Below are positions 42,761 through 52,255 of a DNA stretch of 64,000 nt, piece after piece. The notes under the pieces are model-generated. The model was not told the origin of the DNA. It made no database searches and saw only the letters and a list, made by a program, of their open reading frames with translations. Origin of the DNA: Gillisella vitis. GTDB lineage: Bacteria > Pseudomonadota > Alphaproteobacteria > Rhizobiales > Rhizobiaceae. Position 1 is the stretch's first letter; each line of letters starts with the position of its first letter. Both the position numbers and the translations under genes were made by a program. Location of the stretch: the NCBI RefSeq assembly GCF_021559775.1, contig NZ_CP056048.1, positions 1,056,501 to 1,120,500 on the forward strand, read 5' to 3'.

Positions 42761-44053
42761 CTATACGATGCCGCCAGAGCCTCCTTTGACCGCTGGCCGT
42801 TCTGCCGAAACTTTGGCGCGGTAACCGGAAGCACGATAAGCCGCGACCGGGTCGATTGCGCCGCCTGCGTCCAGCCGGGCCTTTGCCAGGATCGGCTCCA
42901 CATCGGTGCGATAGGCGCGCTTCAGTGTTTCGGTTGCCATCAGCGCATCATTATCGTTCTGATAGCCGTCCAGAGCGGCGCGGTCCACCAGCAGGGTCTG
43001 GGCGTATGCACGGCGGATTTCGTTGGCGCTGGCGATCAGGCTTTCAATCGGATCGGTCACATTGTGCGACTGGTCGATCATATGGGCCGGGTGAAAGCCT
43101 TCGACGCCTCGATACTGCGCATCCACCAGCTCGTTGAACACCAGAAATAGGCGGTAAGGTTCGATGGAACCGGCGTCCAGATCGTCGTCGCCATATTTCG
43201 AGTCGTTGAAGTGGAAGCCTCCCAGTTTACCGAACTGGATTAGCCGCGCCACGATCATTTCAATATTGGTATTGGGCGCGTGGTGACCAAGATCGACAAG
43301 GCACTGTGCCTTCGGCCCCAGCGTCTGGGCAATCAGGTAGTTGGTGCCCCAATCCTGAACGATGGTGGAGTAGAAGGCCGGTTCATACATCTTGTGTTCG
43401 GAAAATAGCCGCCAATCATCCGGCAGCGTTTTGTAGATTTCGGCCATCGACGCGAGATAGCGCTCGAATGACTTGGTAAAATTGCTCTGGCCGGGAAAGT
43501 TGGAGCCGTCGCCAACCCAGACGGTCAGAGCTTTCGAGCCAAGCTGATCGCCAAGTTCGATACATTCGATATTGTGCTCGATGGCCTGTTGCCGTGTTGC
43601 GGCGTCAACATGGCTGAGTGACCCGTATTTGTAGGAATGGACCTGATCAATGGCGTCCGAAAACGTGTTGGAGTTCATGGCGTCGAAGCCAAGGCCAAGA
43701 GTTGCGGCCTTGGCTGTCAATTCCTTCGGATCGGCCTTGTCCCATGGGATATGCAGCGAGACTTTCGGTGTGGCACGGGTCAATTGCTGGATGACGCCGC
43801 AATCGTCGAGCTTGTCGAAGATATGACGCGGTTCTCCCAGTCCTGGAAAGCGGGCAAAACGGGTGCCGCCGGTGCCGACCCCCCAGGAGGGGACGGCGAC
43901 GAAAAACTCGGAAACGGATTTGGTGACGGCGTCGATGTCGATATTGCTGCGCGCCAGCTTTTCGCCAAGCGCCGTATAGTCTGACGTTAGCGCGCTTGCC
44001 CTCTTGTCATTGTCTGCGGCAACCGCGTCCGCAGTGATGTTCAGGTCTGTCAT
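42761..44053 (-). CDS. rhaI: L-rhamnose isomerase (RhaI type)
   Basis: 430 aa TIM-barrel isomerase of the rhizobial/Pseudomonas stutzeri type, unrelated in length to E. coli RhaA. Metal and substrate residues lie in recognisable segments: FSEHKMYEPAFYSTIVQDWGT, CLVDLGHHAPNTNIE and GGFHFNDSKYGDDDLD. It converts L-rhamnose to L-rhamnulose. The ATG at 44053 has GGGAGG upstream; an in-frame ATG at 44074 lacks this. It follows rhaD by 38 bp on the same strand, forming rhaDI. Confidence 0.93.
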   Translation of the reverse strand: MTDLNITADAVAADNDKRASALTSDYTALGEKLARSNIDIDAVTKSVSEFFVAVPSWGVGTGGTRFARFPGLGEPRHIFDKLDDCGVIQQLTRATPKVSLHIPWDKADPKELTAKAATLGLGFDAMNSNTFSDAIDQVHSYKYGSLSHVDAATRQQAIEHNIECIELGDQLGSKALTVWVGDGSNFPGQSNFTKSFERYLASMAEIYKTLPDDWRLFSEHKMYEPAFYSTIVQDWGTNYLIAQTLGPKAQCLVDLGHHAPNTNIEMIVARLIQFGKLGGFHFNDSKYGDDDLDAGSIEPYRLFLVFNELVDAQYRGVEGFHPAHMIDQSHNVTDPIESLIASANEIRRAYAQTLLVDRAALDGYQNDNDALMATETLKRAYRTDVEPILAKARLDAGGAIDPVAAYRASGYRAKVSAERPAVKGGSGGIV

Positions 44054-44091
44054 GCTTTCCTCCCAAGGATGCATTCTCTTTTACCAGAGGT

Positions 44092-46203
44092 TTAGCGCGT
44101 AAAACTCTGGGCGTTGCCCGCATCGACATTGATGATATTGCCGGTCGATTTTGCCGACGCATCCGAAGCCAGAAAGTAGATGGCTTCGGCAATATCTTCA
44201 GGAAATACGTTCAGCTTCAGCATCGAGCGCTTGCGATAATGTTCCTCAAGATCGTCCACCTCGATCTTGGAGGATGCCGCGCGCTGCTCGCGCCATTCGC
44301 CATTCCAGATTTTTGAACCTCGAAGCACGGCATCCGGATTGACGGTGTTGACGCGGATTCCCGCATCGGCGCCTTCCAGCGCCAGGCAACGCGCTAGATG
44401 AATTTCCGCTGCCTTGGCCGTGCAATAGGCCGAGGCATTGGGGGAAGAGGCAAGACCATTTTTCGAGGCGACAAACACCACGTTGCCACCCAATGCCTGC
44501 CGGCGGAATAGCCGGAAGGCTTCCCGTGACACCAGGAAGTAGCCGGTCGCGAGAATGTCTATATTCTTGTTCCACATGGCAAGCGTGGTGTCTTCGACGG
44601 GGGCGGACGAGGCAATGCCCGCATTCGACACCAGAATATCCACCCCACCGAATTCGACACTGGCCTCGGCAAAGGCGCTGATCACGGCATCTTCGCGGGT
44701 GACGTCCAGTTGAACCGAGCGTATGGCATCACCGCCATGGCGTTTGGTGAAATCGGCGGTCGTCTCAGAAAGTGCGGCAGCGTCAATGTCGGCCAGCACA
44801 ACGCAAGCTCCTTCAGCCACTAGCCGCTCCGCCGTAGCCCTGCCAATGCCGCCCGCGCCGCCGGTGACGAAAGCGACCTTTCCGGCCAGGCTTTTCGGCT
44901 TGGGCATGCGTTGCAGCTTTGCTTCTTCCAGCAGCCAATATTCGATATCGAAGGCTTCCTGCTCCGGCAGGCCCTGATACTGCGAAACGGTCGATGCGCC
45001 ACGCATGACATTGATGGCATTGACGTAGAATTCGCCAGCGATCCGGGCCGTCGCTTTGTCCTTGGCGAAAGACAGCATGCCGACGCCCGGAATGAGGAAG
45101 ATCACCGGATTGGGATCACGGATTTTGGGAGAATTATCGTGTTTGCAGCTGTCGTAATACCTGTTGTAATCGGCGCGGTAGGCCTCGAGTGCTGCATCGA
45201 GACCAGCAAACACTGCATCCACATCCGGCTGGCTCGGATCGAAGTCAACAATCAGTGGCCGGATCTTGGTGCGAAGAAAATGGTCGGGGCAGGAGGTGCC
45301 CAGCGCGCCGAGCGGCTGGAGATGATTGGAATTGACGAATTCCAGCACGGCATCCTGATCGTCGAAATGGCCAAGCTTGCGCTCCGCCTGGCCGATCCGT
45401 CCGCGAATTTCCGGCATCAGCCTTGCAGCGATGGCGCGTCGGTCGGCGGACGGCAGGCTTTGCGTGGCCGCGCCGCCGAAAATAACCTTGCCTTCTGTTT
45501 CGCGTGCAAACCACTGGATGGCTTTGTTGATGATATCAAGCGTAAGCTCGTAGCAGGCCTTGGCGTCATTATCCCAGGTGAACAGGCCATGGCTTTCCAG
45601 CACGACGCCCTTAGCTTGGGGATTGGCCTTGACGAAGGCTTCCAGATCAAGCCCAAGTTGAAATCCGGGGCGGCGCCAGGGCAGCCAGCCGATCTCATCG
45701 CCAAAGATCACTTTTGTCAGCTCTTTCGAGTTTTTCGACGCGGCAATGGCGATGATCGCATCCGGATGCATGTGATCGACATGGGTGAACGGCACGAAAC
45801 CATGCAGCGGCGTATCGATGGACGCTGCACGCGGATTGAGGTTGAATGTGCAATGAGGAAGGAAACCGACCATGCGGTCTTCATCGTCAACACCCTGGTA
45901 AATACCTTTCAGCGCCTCAAGCTTGTCTTGGTAAAGCGTGGCGAATCCGTCGAGTTTAATGGTGCCGACATCGCCGCCGGACCCTTTGACCCACAAAACC
46001 TTGACCGTCTGGCCGGTGAGCGGATCGGTTTCCATGACCTTGGCCGAGGTGTTGCCACCGCCATAATTGGTAATGCGTTTGTCAGCACCAAGCAGGTTGG
46101 ACCGGTAGAGCAGCTTGCCTGCCTCATCCAGCGTTTCGGCGTAGACATCATCCCAGCGATTGTCGAGAAGGCGGGGTTGGCCCGCTGCGGTTTGGCCCGT
46201 CAT
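44092..46203 (-). CDS. rhaD: Bifunctional rhamnulose-1-phosphate aldolase/lactaldehyde dehydrogenase-type SDR
   Basis: 703 aa fusion. The N-terminal ~400 residues are a class II aldolase with NYGGGNTSAKV, WVKGSGGD, the metal ligands in HVDHMHPDA, and LESHGLFTW. The C-terminal ~260 residues are an SDR with VTGGAGGIGRA, SNAGIA and the YxxxK motif YCTAK. The fusion would split L-rhamnulose-1-P and oxidise or reduce the lactaldehyde. ATG at 46203 with GGGAGG upstream. First gene of the leftward rhaDI unit, divergent from rhaR across a 200-bp region with paired operator candidates. Confidence 0.93.
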   Translation of the reverse strand: MTGQTAAGQPRLLDNRWDDVYAETLDEAGKLLYRSNLLGADKRITNYGGGNTSAKVMETDPLTGQTVKVLWVKGSGGDVGTIKLDGFATLYQDKLEALKGIYQGVDDEDRMVGFLPHCTFNLNPRAASIDTPLHGFVPFTHVDHMHPDAIIAIAASKNSKELTKVIFGDEIGWLPWRRPGFQLGLDLEAFVKANPQAKGVVLESHGLFTWDNDAKACYELTLDIINKAIQWFARETEGKVIFGGAATQSLPSADRRAIAARLMPEIRGRIGQAERKLGHFDDQDAVLEFVNSNHLQPLGALGTSCPDHFLRTKIRPLIVDFDPSQPDVDAVFAGLDAALEAYRADYNRYYDSCKHDNSPKIRDPNPVIFLIPGVGMLSFAKDKATARIAGEFYVNAINVMRGASTVSQYQGLPEQEAFDIEYWLLEEAKLQRMPKPKSLAGKVAFVTGGAGGIGRATAERLVAEGACVVLADIDAAALSETTADFTKRHGGDAIRSVQLDVTREDAVISAFAEASVEFGGVDILVSNAGIASSAPVEDTTLAMWNKNIDILATGYFLVSREAFRLFRRQALGGNVVFVASKNGLASSPNASAYCTAKAAEIHLARCLALEGADAGIRVNTVNPDAVLRGSKIWNGEWREQRAASSKIEVDDLEEHYRKRSMLKLNVFPEDIAEAIYFLASDASAKSTGNIINVDAGNAQSFTR

Positions 46204-46292
46204 GGAAGTCCTCCCAAATGTGATTTTAAGGCCCGCCATATCGGCGAACGCTCCATCCTGTTATGGGTATCGCGCAAATTTATCGCGTGTGT

Positions 46293-46359
46293 CAATCAGA
46301 AACGATCATAAATGTTCATTGTGCGTTGCAATATAATCTATTTTGATCGTTTATGATTG
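46293..46359. promoter_or_regulatory. Paired RhaR operator candidates between rhaD and rhaR
   Basis: CAATCAGAAACGATCA (46293-46308) and TGATCGTTTATGATTG (46344-46359) are inverted copies matching at 15 of 16 positions, 35 bp apart. One faces rhaD (90 bp before its ATG), the other rhaR (45 bp before its ATG). The only plausible regulator encoded nearby is the DeoR-type RhaR. Confidence 0.75.
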
Positions 46360-46403
46360 ACATCTTCAATCTGTTAAGCCTAAAACTCGCTCAGGAGGAC
46401 CCC

Positions 46404-47216
46404 ATGCACGAACGCGAACGCCATCGCATTATACTCAGCGCCATACAGGAAAAGCCTGTGGTGACGGTGCAGGATATTGCCGAATTGACGGATGCGTCCG
46501 AAGCAACCATCCGGCGCGACATTGCATCCCTGCATGTCCAGGGGAAATTACGCCGGGTGCGGGGTGGGGCGGAAGCAGTACATCCTCCGCAGCAGGGCAA
46601 TCTGGCGGCCCGACCGTTCAGGGTGTCGGAATCGGTCAATATCGATAAGAAACGCGCAATTGCGCGCGCCGCTGTTGAACTCTGCGAGGAAGGCGATTCG
46701 ATCATCATCAATGGTGGAACGACGACCTTTCAGATGGTGCATTTCATGTCAGCGCGTCGCTTGCAGGTGATGACCAATTCCTTTGCCATCGCCGAGCATC
46801 TGGTCAAACATTCGAAATGCACGATTAATGTGCCGGGTGGAGCGATCTACCGGGATCAAAGCCTGATCCTTTCGCCTTTCGAGAATGATGCGATCCGCAA
46901 TTTCTATGCCCGCCGGATGTTCATTGGTGCCCAGGGCATTTCGGCGCTAGGCGTGATGGAGCCGGATGCGCTGGTGATCCAGAGCGAGCAACGGTTGATG
47001 CGCCAGGCCGACGAGCTGATCGTCATGGTCGATTCGACGAAATTCACGCGGCGGTCCAGCATGATTTTATGCGGGCTGGATGCCGTCTCAACCATCATCA
47101 CCGATGACGGCGTGCCTGAAGAGGCAGCTCATATGGTGGAGGCGGCTGGAATAAAGCTTTTGACGGTCCGGGCTTCGACCTCGGCCGACAGGGAGGACGC
47201 CCCTTCGGTCGCTTGA
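46404..47216 (+). CDS. rhaR: DeoR family regulator of rhamnose catabolism
   Basis: 270 aa. N-terminal HTH (about residues 5-57) with VVTVQDIAELTDASEATIRRDIASLHVQGKLRRVRGG; a phosphosugar-sensing domain follows with IINGGTTTFQMVHFM and the LIVMVDSTKF segment. In Rhizobium leguminosarum RhaR represses the rha genes. CAGGAGGA lies upstream of the ATG at 46404; the frame is open to 46353, but that would cover the operator. First gene of the rightward rhaRSTPQUK unit. Confidence 0.92.
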   Translation: MHERERHRIILSAIQEKPVVTVQDIAELTDASEATIRRDIASLHVQGKLRRVRGGAEAVHPPQQGNLAARPFRVSESVNIDKKRAIARAAVELCEEGDSIIINGGTTTFQMVHFMSARRLQVMTNSFAIAEHLVKHSKCTINVPGGAIYRDQSLILSPFENDAIRNFYARRMFIGAQGISALGVMEPDALVIQSEQRLMRQADELIVMVDSTKFTRRSSMILCGLDAVSTIITDDGVPEEAAHMVEAAGIKLLTVRASTSADREDAPSVA

Positions 47217-47270
47217 GGAAGCGATACGCCGGTTGGGGCTAACGGGTTCAACATCTGGGAGGATAACAAC

Positions 47271-48266
47271 ATGAAAATTTCAAGACGATTGTTCGGTGCG
47301 GCGGCGATTGCCTTCGTCACGACGGCAGGCATGGCGCATGCCGCCGACATGAAAATCGCCATCGTGGTCAAATCGCTCGGCAATGGTTTCTTCGAGGCGG
47401 CCAACAAAGGCGCGGAAGAGGCGGCCAAGGAACTGGGTGGCGTCAAGATCATCTATACCGGTCCGACCACAACGACTGCTGAAGGCCAGATCGAGGTGAT
47501 CAATTCCCTGATCGCCCAAGGCGTTGATGCCATCGCTATTTCCGCCAATGACCCGGATGCCGTGGTTCCCGCGCTGAAGAAAGCTGCCCAACGCGGCATC
47601 AAGGTGATTTCCTGGGATTCCGGCGTAGCACCTGCTGGCCGCATCATGCATCTCAATCCGTCTTCGAACGAGTTGATCGGCAAGATGTGCCTGAAACTGG
47701 CCGCCGACCATCTGGCTGATGGCAAGGGCGATTTCGCCATTCTCTCGGCCACCACCACCTCGACCAACCAGAATATCTGGATTGCCGAGATGAAAAAGCA
47801 GTTGAAGGATTTCCCCGGCCTCAACCTCACCACCACGGTCTATGGTGATGACCTTGCCGACAAGAGCTACCGTGAAGCCAATGGTATCCTGACCTCCCAT
47901 CCGAATGTGAAGGTTATCGTTGCTCCGACCACGGTTGGCGTCTTGGCTGCCTCGCAGGCGGTCAAGGACGCAGGCAAGATCGGTCAGGTCTATGTGACCG
48001 GTCTTGGCCTGCCATCGGAAATGGCTGGTGCAATCAAGTCTGGTGCCACCAAGGAATTTGCGATCTGGAACCCCATCGATCTCGGCTATTCGGCCACCCA
48101 GATCGCATATCATCTGGTGAAAGGTGACGCGACCGGCAAGCCCGGCAGCGAGGTTCCGGCTGGACGAATGGGCAAGATCAAAATCGGCGACAATGGCGAA
48201 GCGGCGATGGCCGATCCCTTTGTCTATGATGCCAAGAATATCGATCAGTTCTCAAAAATCTTCTGA
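47271..48266 (+). CDS. rhaS: Rhamnose ABC transporter substrate-binding protein
   Basis: 331 aa periplasmic binding protein of the ribose/galactose-type (PBP type I) fold. Signal peptide ends at AHAA (about residue 24); mature start DMKIAIVVKSLGNGFFEAANKGAEEAAKEL. It also contains GVDAIAISANDPDAVVPALKKA and ISWDSGV. AGGATAAC lies upstream of the ATG. Co-transcribed with rhaR (54-bp gap). A 7-bp hairpin lies between this gene and rhaT. Confidence 0.95.
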   Translation: MKISRRLFGAAAIAFVTTAGMAHAADMKIAIVVKSLGNGFFEAANKGAEEAAKELGGVKIIYTGPTTTTAEGQIEVINSLIAQGVDAIAISANDPDAVVPALKKAAQRGIKVISWDSGVAPAGRIMHLNPSSNELIGKMCLKLAADHLADGKGDFAILSATTTSTNQNIWIAEMKKQLKDFPGLNLTTTVYGDDLADKSYREANGILTSHPNVKVIVAPTTVGVLAASQAVKDAGKIGQVYVTGLGLPSEMAGAIKSGATKEFAIWNPIDLGYSATQIAYHLVKGDATGKPGSEVPAGRMGKIKIGDNGEAAMADPFVYDAKNIDQFSKIF

Positions 48267-48304
48267 TCCAGCCACTTTATACAGTTAGGTCTGAGGCAAT
48301 CGAA

Positions 48305-48326
48305 CCCGGCGGCAGGTGTCGCCGGG
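48305..48326 (+). other. Hairpin downstream of rhaS
   Basis: CCCGGCG (48305-48311) pairs perfectly with CGCCGGG (48320-48326) around an 8-nt loop, inside the 106-bp rhaS-rhaT gap. No T-run follows, so it is more likely an mRNA 3'-stabilising or processing element than a full terminator; it would raise RhaS over the membrane components. Confidence 0.6.
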
Positions 48327-48372
48327 AACCCTTATCTGTTCCTGGTCTTTTTGGCCTGATCTGGTGCAATCG

Positions 48373-49908
48373 ATGATGAGTGTCCAAACCACAAAGCTTG
48401 ATGCAATACCGCTCGGTGATCGCGCACCGATACTGGAGATGCGCGGCATTTCGCAGATCTTTCCGGGTGTGAAGGCGCTGGATGGTGTGAATATCGCCCT
48501 TTATCCCGGCGAGGTGACGGCATTGATCGGCGAAAATGGCGCCGGTAAATCGACGCTGGTCAAAATCCTGACGGGCATTTACCGGCCCAATGAGGGGGAG
48601 ATCGTCATTGATGGTTCGTCGGTAACCTTCGCCAATGCCCAGGCTGCCATCGATGCGGGCGTGACGGCCATCCATCAGGAAACCGTGCTGTTCGATGAGC
48701 TAAGCGTTGCGGAAAACATTTTCCTCGGACATGCGCCGAAAACCCGCTTCGGTTTCATCGACTGGAACGGCATCAACACCAAAGCCAGGGCGCTGATGGA
48801 TCGGCTGGAAAGCAGGATCGATCCAACCATTAAATTGAAGGATCTCTCGATTGCCCAGCGGCATCTGGTGGCGATTGCGCGCGCACTTTCGGTTGAAGCG
48901 CGGATCGTTATCATGGACGAGCCGACGGCTGCCCTGTCACGTAAGGAAATCGATGATCTGTTTCGCATTGTTGAAGGGCTGAAGCGGGATGGCAAGGCAA
49001 TCCTGTTCATCAGTCACAAATTCGATGAAGTCTATGAAATCGCCGAGAATTACGCGGTATTCCGCGATGGGAAAATGGTCGGTGCGGGGCGACTGCAATC
49101 AACACCACAGGACGAGATCGTTCGGCTGATGGTTGGCCGGGATGTGCATGATGCTTTTCCAAAGATTGACGTTTCCATCGGCGCGGCGGTGCTTTCGGTT
49201 TCTCGCTATTGTCATGATACGGAGTTTCGCGACATTTCCTTCGACTTGCGCAAGGGCGAAATCCTGGGTTTTTACGGCTTGATTGGGGCGGGGCGTTCCG
49301 AGTTATGCCAGTCGCTGTTTGGCATCACTCACCCGGCTTCAGGCACGGTGACGCTGGAGGGCAGGGCGCTCGATATTCGCTCGCCCGCTGACGCCATTGC
49401 CGCTGGCATCGTCTATGTGCCGGAAGAGCGCGGGCGTCATGGGTTGGCGCTGCAAATGCCGATTTACCAGAATATGTCGCTTCCATCGCTGGCGCGTGTT
49501 TCGGCCCGCGGCTTTCTGAAGGTTGTCAATGAGTTGGCTCTGGCGCGCCACTATGCCGAGCGACTGGACCTGCGGGCGGCGGCGCTGTCCGTGCCCGTTG
49601 GTACGCTGTCGGGTGGCAATCAGCAGAAAGTGGTGATTGGCAAATGGCTGGCCACCAAGCCGAAGGTTATCATTCTCGATGAGCCGACCAAGGGGATCGA
49701 TATCGGCTCCAAGGCCGCCGTGCATGGTTTTATTTCCGAACTCGCGGCAGAGGGCCTGTCGATCATCATGATTTCCTCAGAACTGCCGGAGATCCTTGGC
49801 ATGTCCGACCGAGTCATGGTGATGCGGGAGGGATTGCAGGCTGGGATTTTTGAGCGGGAGGCGATGTCACCGGAAGTTTTGGTGCGTGCCGCAACCGGCA
49901 ATTCGTGA
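48373..49908 (+). CDS. rhaT: Rhamnose ABC transporter ATP-binding protein (tandem ATPase)
   Basis: 511 aa with two nucleotide-binding domains, as in CUT2 importers. Domain 1: GENGAGKST, LSIAQRHLVAIARALS and IVIMDEPTAALS. Domain 2 (from ~residue 270): degenerate loop GLIGAGRSEL, signature LSGGNQQKVVIGKW and VIILDEPTKGIDIGSK. This asymmetry is normal for the family. The start is chosen at 48373 (ATGATG pair); the frame is open to 48316, overlapping the hairpin. Confidence 0.93.
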   Translation: MMSVQTTKLDAIPLGDRAPILEMRGISQIFPGVKALDGVNIALYPGEVTALIGENGAGKSTLVKILTGIYRPNEGEIVIDGSSVTFANAQAAIDAGVTAIHQETVLFDELSVAENIFLGHAPKTRFGFIDWNGINTKARALMDRLESRIDPTIKLKDLSIAQRHLVAIARALSVEARIVIMDEPTAALSRKEIDDLFRIVEGLKRDGKAILFISHKFDEVYEIAENYAVFRDGKMVGAGRLQSTPQDEIVRLMVGRDVHDAFPKIDVSIGAAVLSVSRYCHDTEFRDISFDLRKGEILGFYGLIGAGRSELCQSLFGITHPASGTVTLEGRALDIRSPADAIAAGIVYVPEERGRHGLALQMPIYQNMSLPSLARVSARGFLKVVNELALARHYAERLDLRAAALSVPVGTLSGGNQQKVVIGKWLATKPKVIILDEPTKGIDIGSKAAVHGFISELAAEGLSIIMISSELPEILGMSDRVMVMREGLQAGIFEREAMSPEVLVRAATGNS

Positions 49909-49917
49909 GGTTTAACA

Positions 49918-50919
49918 ATGAAAAGCCTGCTTAAACACCGCGAGATCGCATTGGGTGTCATTATCCTGTTGCTGATCGCCGCGTTTGCCACCCGGGCAGA
50001 CGGTTTTGCCTCGCCAGGCAATCTGGCGACGATCTTTAACGATACATCGATCCTGATCATTCTGGCGCTGGCGCAGATGACTGTGATCCTCACTAAATCG
50101 ATCGATCTGTCGGTTGCGGCCAATCTGGCCTTTTCCGGCATGGCGGTGGCGATGATGGATTCGAATTTTCCGGGCCTGCCGCTGGTGCTACTGATTGGCA
50201 TGGCCGTGCTGATCGGGGCGGCTCTCGGCGCGATTAATGGCTATCTCGTCTGGCTGTTGCAGATCCCGCCCATTGTCGTGACGCTCGGTACGCTGACGAT
50301 CTATCGCGGCATGGCATTCGTGCTGTCCGGCGGGGCCTGGGTAAACGCTCATCAGATGACGCCGGATTTCCTCAACCTGCCGCGCATTGTCCTCATGGGG
50401 CTTCCGGTTCTAGCATGGATAGCAGCTATCGTGGTCATTGCCATGGCTGTTGTACTGGGGCGCACCACATTTGGCCGCGCCACCTATGCCGCTGGTGGGA
50501 ATGCGACAGCTGCGGTTTATGCTGGCATCGATATCGGTCGGACGCGATTTCTGGCCTTTGTGCTCTCTGGCGGGCTTGCAGGTCTCTGCGGTTATCTCTG
50601 GGTGTCGCGCTACGCGGTCGCTTATGTGGATATTGCCAGCGGTTTCGAATTGGACAGCGTGGCAGCTTGTGTTATCGGCGGCATTTCGATCGCCGGTGGC
50701 ATTGGCTCGGTCGCTGGCACCGTGCTGGGGGCTTTATTCCTGGGTGTTATCAAGAATGCATTGCCTGTCATCGGCATTTCGCCCTTCGCCCAGATGGCAA
50801 TATCCGGTGTGGTGATTGTTTTGGCCGTGGTGTTCAACGCCCGGGCCGAACGCAGAAAGGGCCGGATCATCCTGCGTGACCGGGCCGCGGGCAGCACGAT
50901 TCAGGAGATTACGGCATGA
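49918..50919 (+). CDS. rhaP: Rhamnose ABC transporter permease 1
   Basis: 333 aa CUT2-type permease with 8-10 helices. Family motifs: LTKSIDLSVAANLAFSG, GAINGYLVWLLQIPPIVVTLGTLTIYRG and AAGGNATAAVYAGID. Nine bp after rhaT; the stop overlaps rhaQ (ATGA). The heterodimeric RhaP/RhaQ pair is known from R. leguminosarum. Confidence 0.93.
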   Translation: MKSLLKHREIALGVIILLLIAAFATRADGFASPGNLATIFNDTSILIILALAQMTVILTKSIDLSVAANLAFSGMAVAMMDSNFPGLPLVLLIGMAVLIGAALGAINGYLVWLLQIPPIVVTLGTLTIYRGMAFVLSGGAWVNAHQMTPDFLNLPRIVLMGLPVLAWIAAIVVIAMAVVLGRTTFGRATYAAGGNATAAVYAGIDIGRTRFLAFVLSGGLAGLCGYLWVSRYAVAYVDIASGFELDSVAACVIGGISIAGGIGSVAGTVLGALFLGVIKNALPVIGISPFAQMAISGVVIVLAVVFNARAERRKGRIILRDRAAGSTIQEITA

Positions 50920-51929
50920 CAGTGGTATCCGTTGAACAAACCCCGGCCAAGCGCCGTATTCCCGACAAGCTCGGCACGCCGATACGCCGCCTGCTGGCCA
51001 GCTGGGAAGTGCTGTTATTGGGTGTTGCAGTCGCGATTTTCATCGCCAATGCGCTGGCCTCCCCTTATTTTCTGGACGCCTGGAACCTGTCGGACGCCAC
51101 CTTCAATTTCACTGAAAAAGCGATGATCGCCTTTGCCATGGCGTTGCTGGTGATTGCCGGTGAGATCGACCTCTCGGTCGCTGCGATCATTGCTCTGGCC
51201 TCGACAGCCATGGGCGCGGCAGCCCAAGTGGGTATCGGCACGCCTGGCCTGGTGATGATCGGTATCGGCGCTGGGCTTTTATGCGGGGTGTTCAATGGCG
51301 TGCTGGTGGCCGGGCTGAAACTGCCTTCCATCGTCGTCACCATCGGCACGATGAGCCTGTTTCGCGGCATTTCCTATATCGTGCTTGGGGATCAGGCCTA
51401 TGGAAAATATCCTGAAAGCTTCGCCTATTTCGGCCAGGGCTATGTGGCCTGGGTGTTTTCCTTCGAATTCGTCCTCTTCCTTGTACTGGCAGCGCTGTTT
51501 GCTGTGCTGCTGCATGCCACGAATTTTGGGCGTCAGGTCTATGTGATCGGGAATAATCCGCTGGCGGCCAGATTTTCAGGCATTCCGGTCGATCGGGTCA
51601 AATTCATCCTGTTTATGCTGACCGGATTGATGAGCGGCATTGCCGCCGTTTGCCTGACCTCACGGCTGGGCTCGACACGGCCATCGATTGCCCAGGGCTG
51701 GGAATTGGAAGCCGTCACCATGGTGGTTCTGGGCGGCGTGTCGATTGTCGGTGGGGCTGGCACGATTGGCGGAGTGGTCATTGCCGCCTTCGTCATGGGC
51801 CTAGTGACCTTTGGGCTGGGGCTGTTGAACGTGCCGGGCATCGTCATGTCGATTTTCATCGGCCTGTTGCTGATCATCACCATCGCCCTGCCGATTCTAG
51901 CAAGGCGGATGCGGGATATGAGGACATGA
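50916..51929 (+). CDS. rhaQ: Rhamnose ABC transporter permease 2
   Basis: 337 aa CUT2-type permease. Motifs parallel to RhaP: IAGEIDLSVAAIIALAST, GVFNGVLVAGLKLPSIVVTIGTMSLFRGISY and VIGNNPLAARFSGIPVDR. A ~25-residue polar N-terminal extension precedes helix 1. Overlaps rhaP upstream and rhaU downstream by 4 bp each. Confidence 0.93.
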   Translation: MTVVSVEQTPAKRRIPDKLGTPIRRLLASWEVLLLGVAVAIFIANALASPYFLDAWNLSDATFNFTEKAMIAFAMALLVIAGEIDLSVAAIIALASTAMGAAAQVGIGTPGLVMIGIGAGLLCGVFNGVLVAGLKLPSIVVTIGTMSLFRGISYIVLGDQAYGKYPESFAYFGQGYVAWVFSFEFVLFLVLAALFAVLLHATNFGRQVYVIGNNPLAARFSGIPVDRVKFILFMLTGLMSGIAAVCLTSRLGSTRPSIAQGWELEAVTMVVLGGVSIVGGAGTIGGVVIAAFVMGLVTFGLGLLNVPGIVMSIFIGLLLIITIALPILARRMRDMRT

Positions 51930-52255
51930 GCATGGCAGAGACAGAAAAATATGCCTTCAAGATGCAGCTCCATCCAGGCATGGAGGCCGAATATAAAAAG
52001 AGGCATGATGCGATCTGGCCGGAACTGGTGGCTCTGCTGCATGAGGCTGGCGTTAGTGATTATTCCATCCATCTCGATCGTGAAACAAACACGCTCTTCG
52101 GCCTGCTAACCCGGCCCAAAGGCCACGGCATGGCCGCGCTGCCAGAGCACCCGGTCATGCAGCGCTGGTGGGCGCATATGGGTGATATCATGGCCACCAA
52201 CCCGGATAGGGCGCCGGTCGCTATCGATCTCGTGCCGATGTTTTACATGCCATGA
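51926..52255 (+). CDS. rhaU: L-rhamnose mutarotase
   Basis: 109 aa, YiiL/RhaM family; called rhaU in rhizobia. It interconverts alpha and beta anomers of L-rhamnose. Family motifs: FKMQLHPGMEAEYKKRHDAIWPEL, GVSDYSIHLDRETNTLFG and MQRWWAHMGDIMATNPD. ATGs at 51926 (overlapping the rhaQ stop) and 51932 are both possible; GAGG is better spaced for the second, which would remove two residues. It overlaps rhaK by 4 bp. Confidence 0.93.
   Translation: MSMAETEKYAFKMQLHPGMEAEYKKRHDAIWPELVALLHEAGVSDYSIHLDRETNTLFGLLTRPKGHGMAALPEHPVMQRWWAHMGDIMATNPDRAPVAIDLVPMFYMP

Noticed and set aside
44911..46311. 466-codon + strand ORF opposite rhaD
   Set aside because: Antisense of the clearly recognisable aldolase/SDR fusion; no motif of its own.
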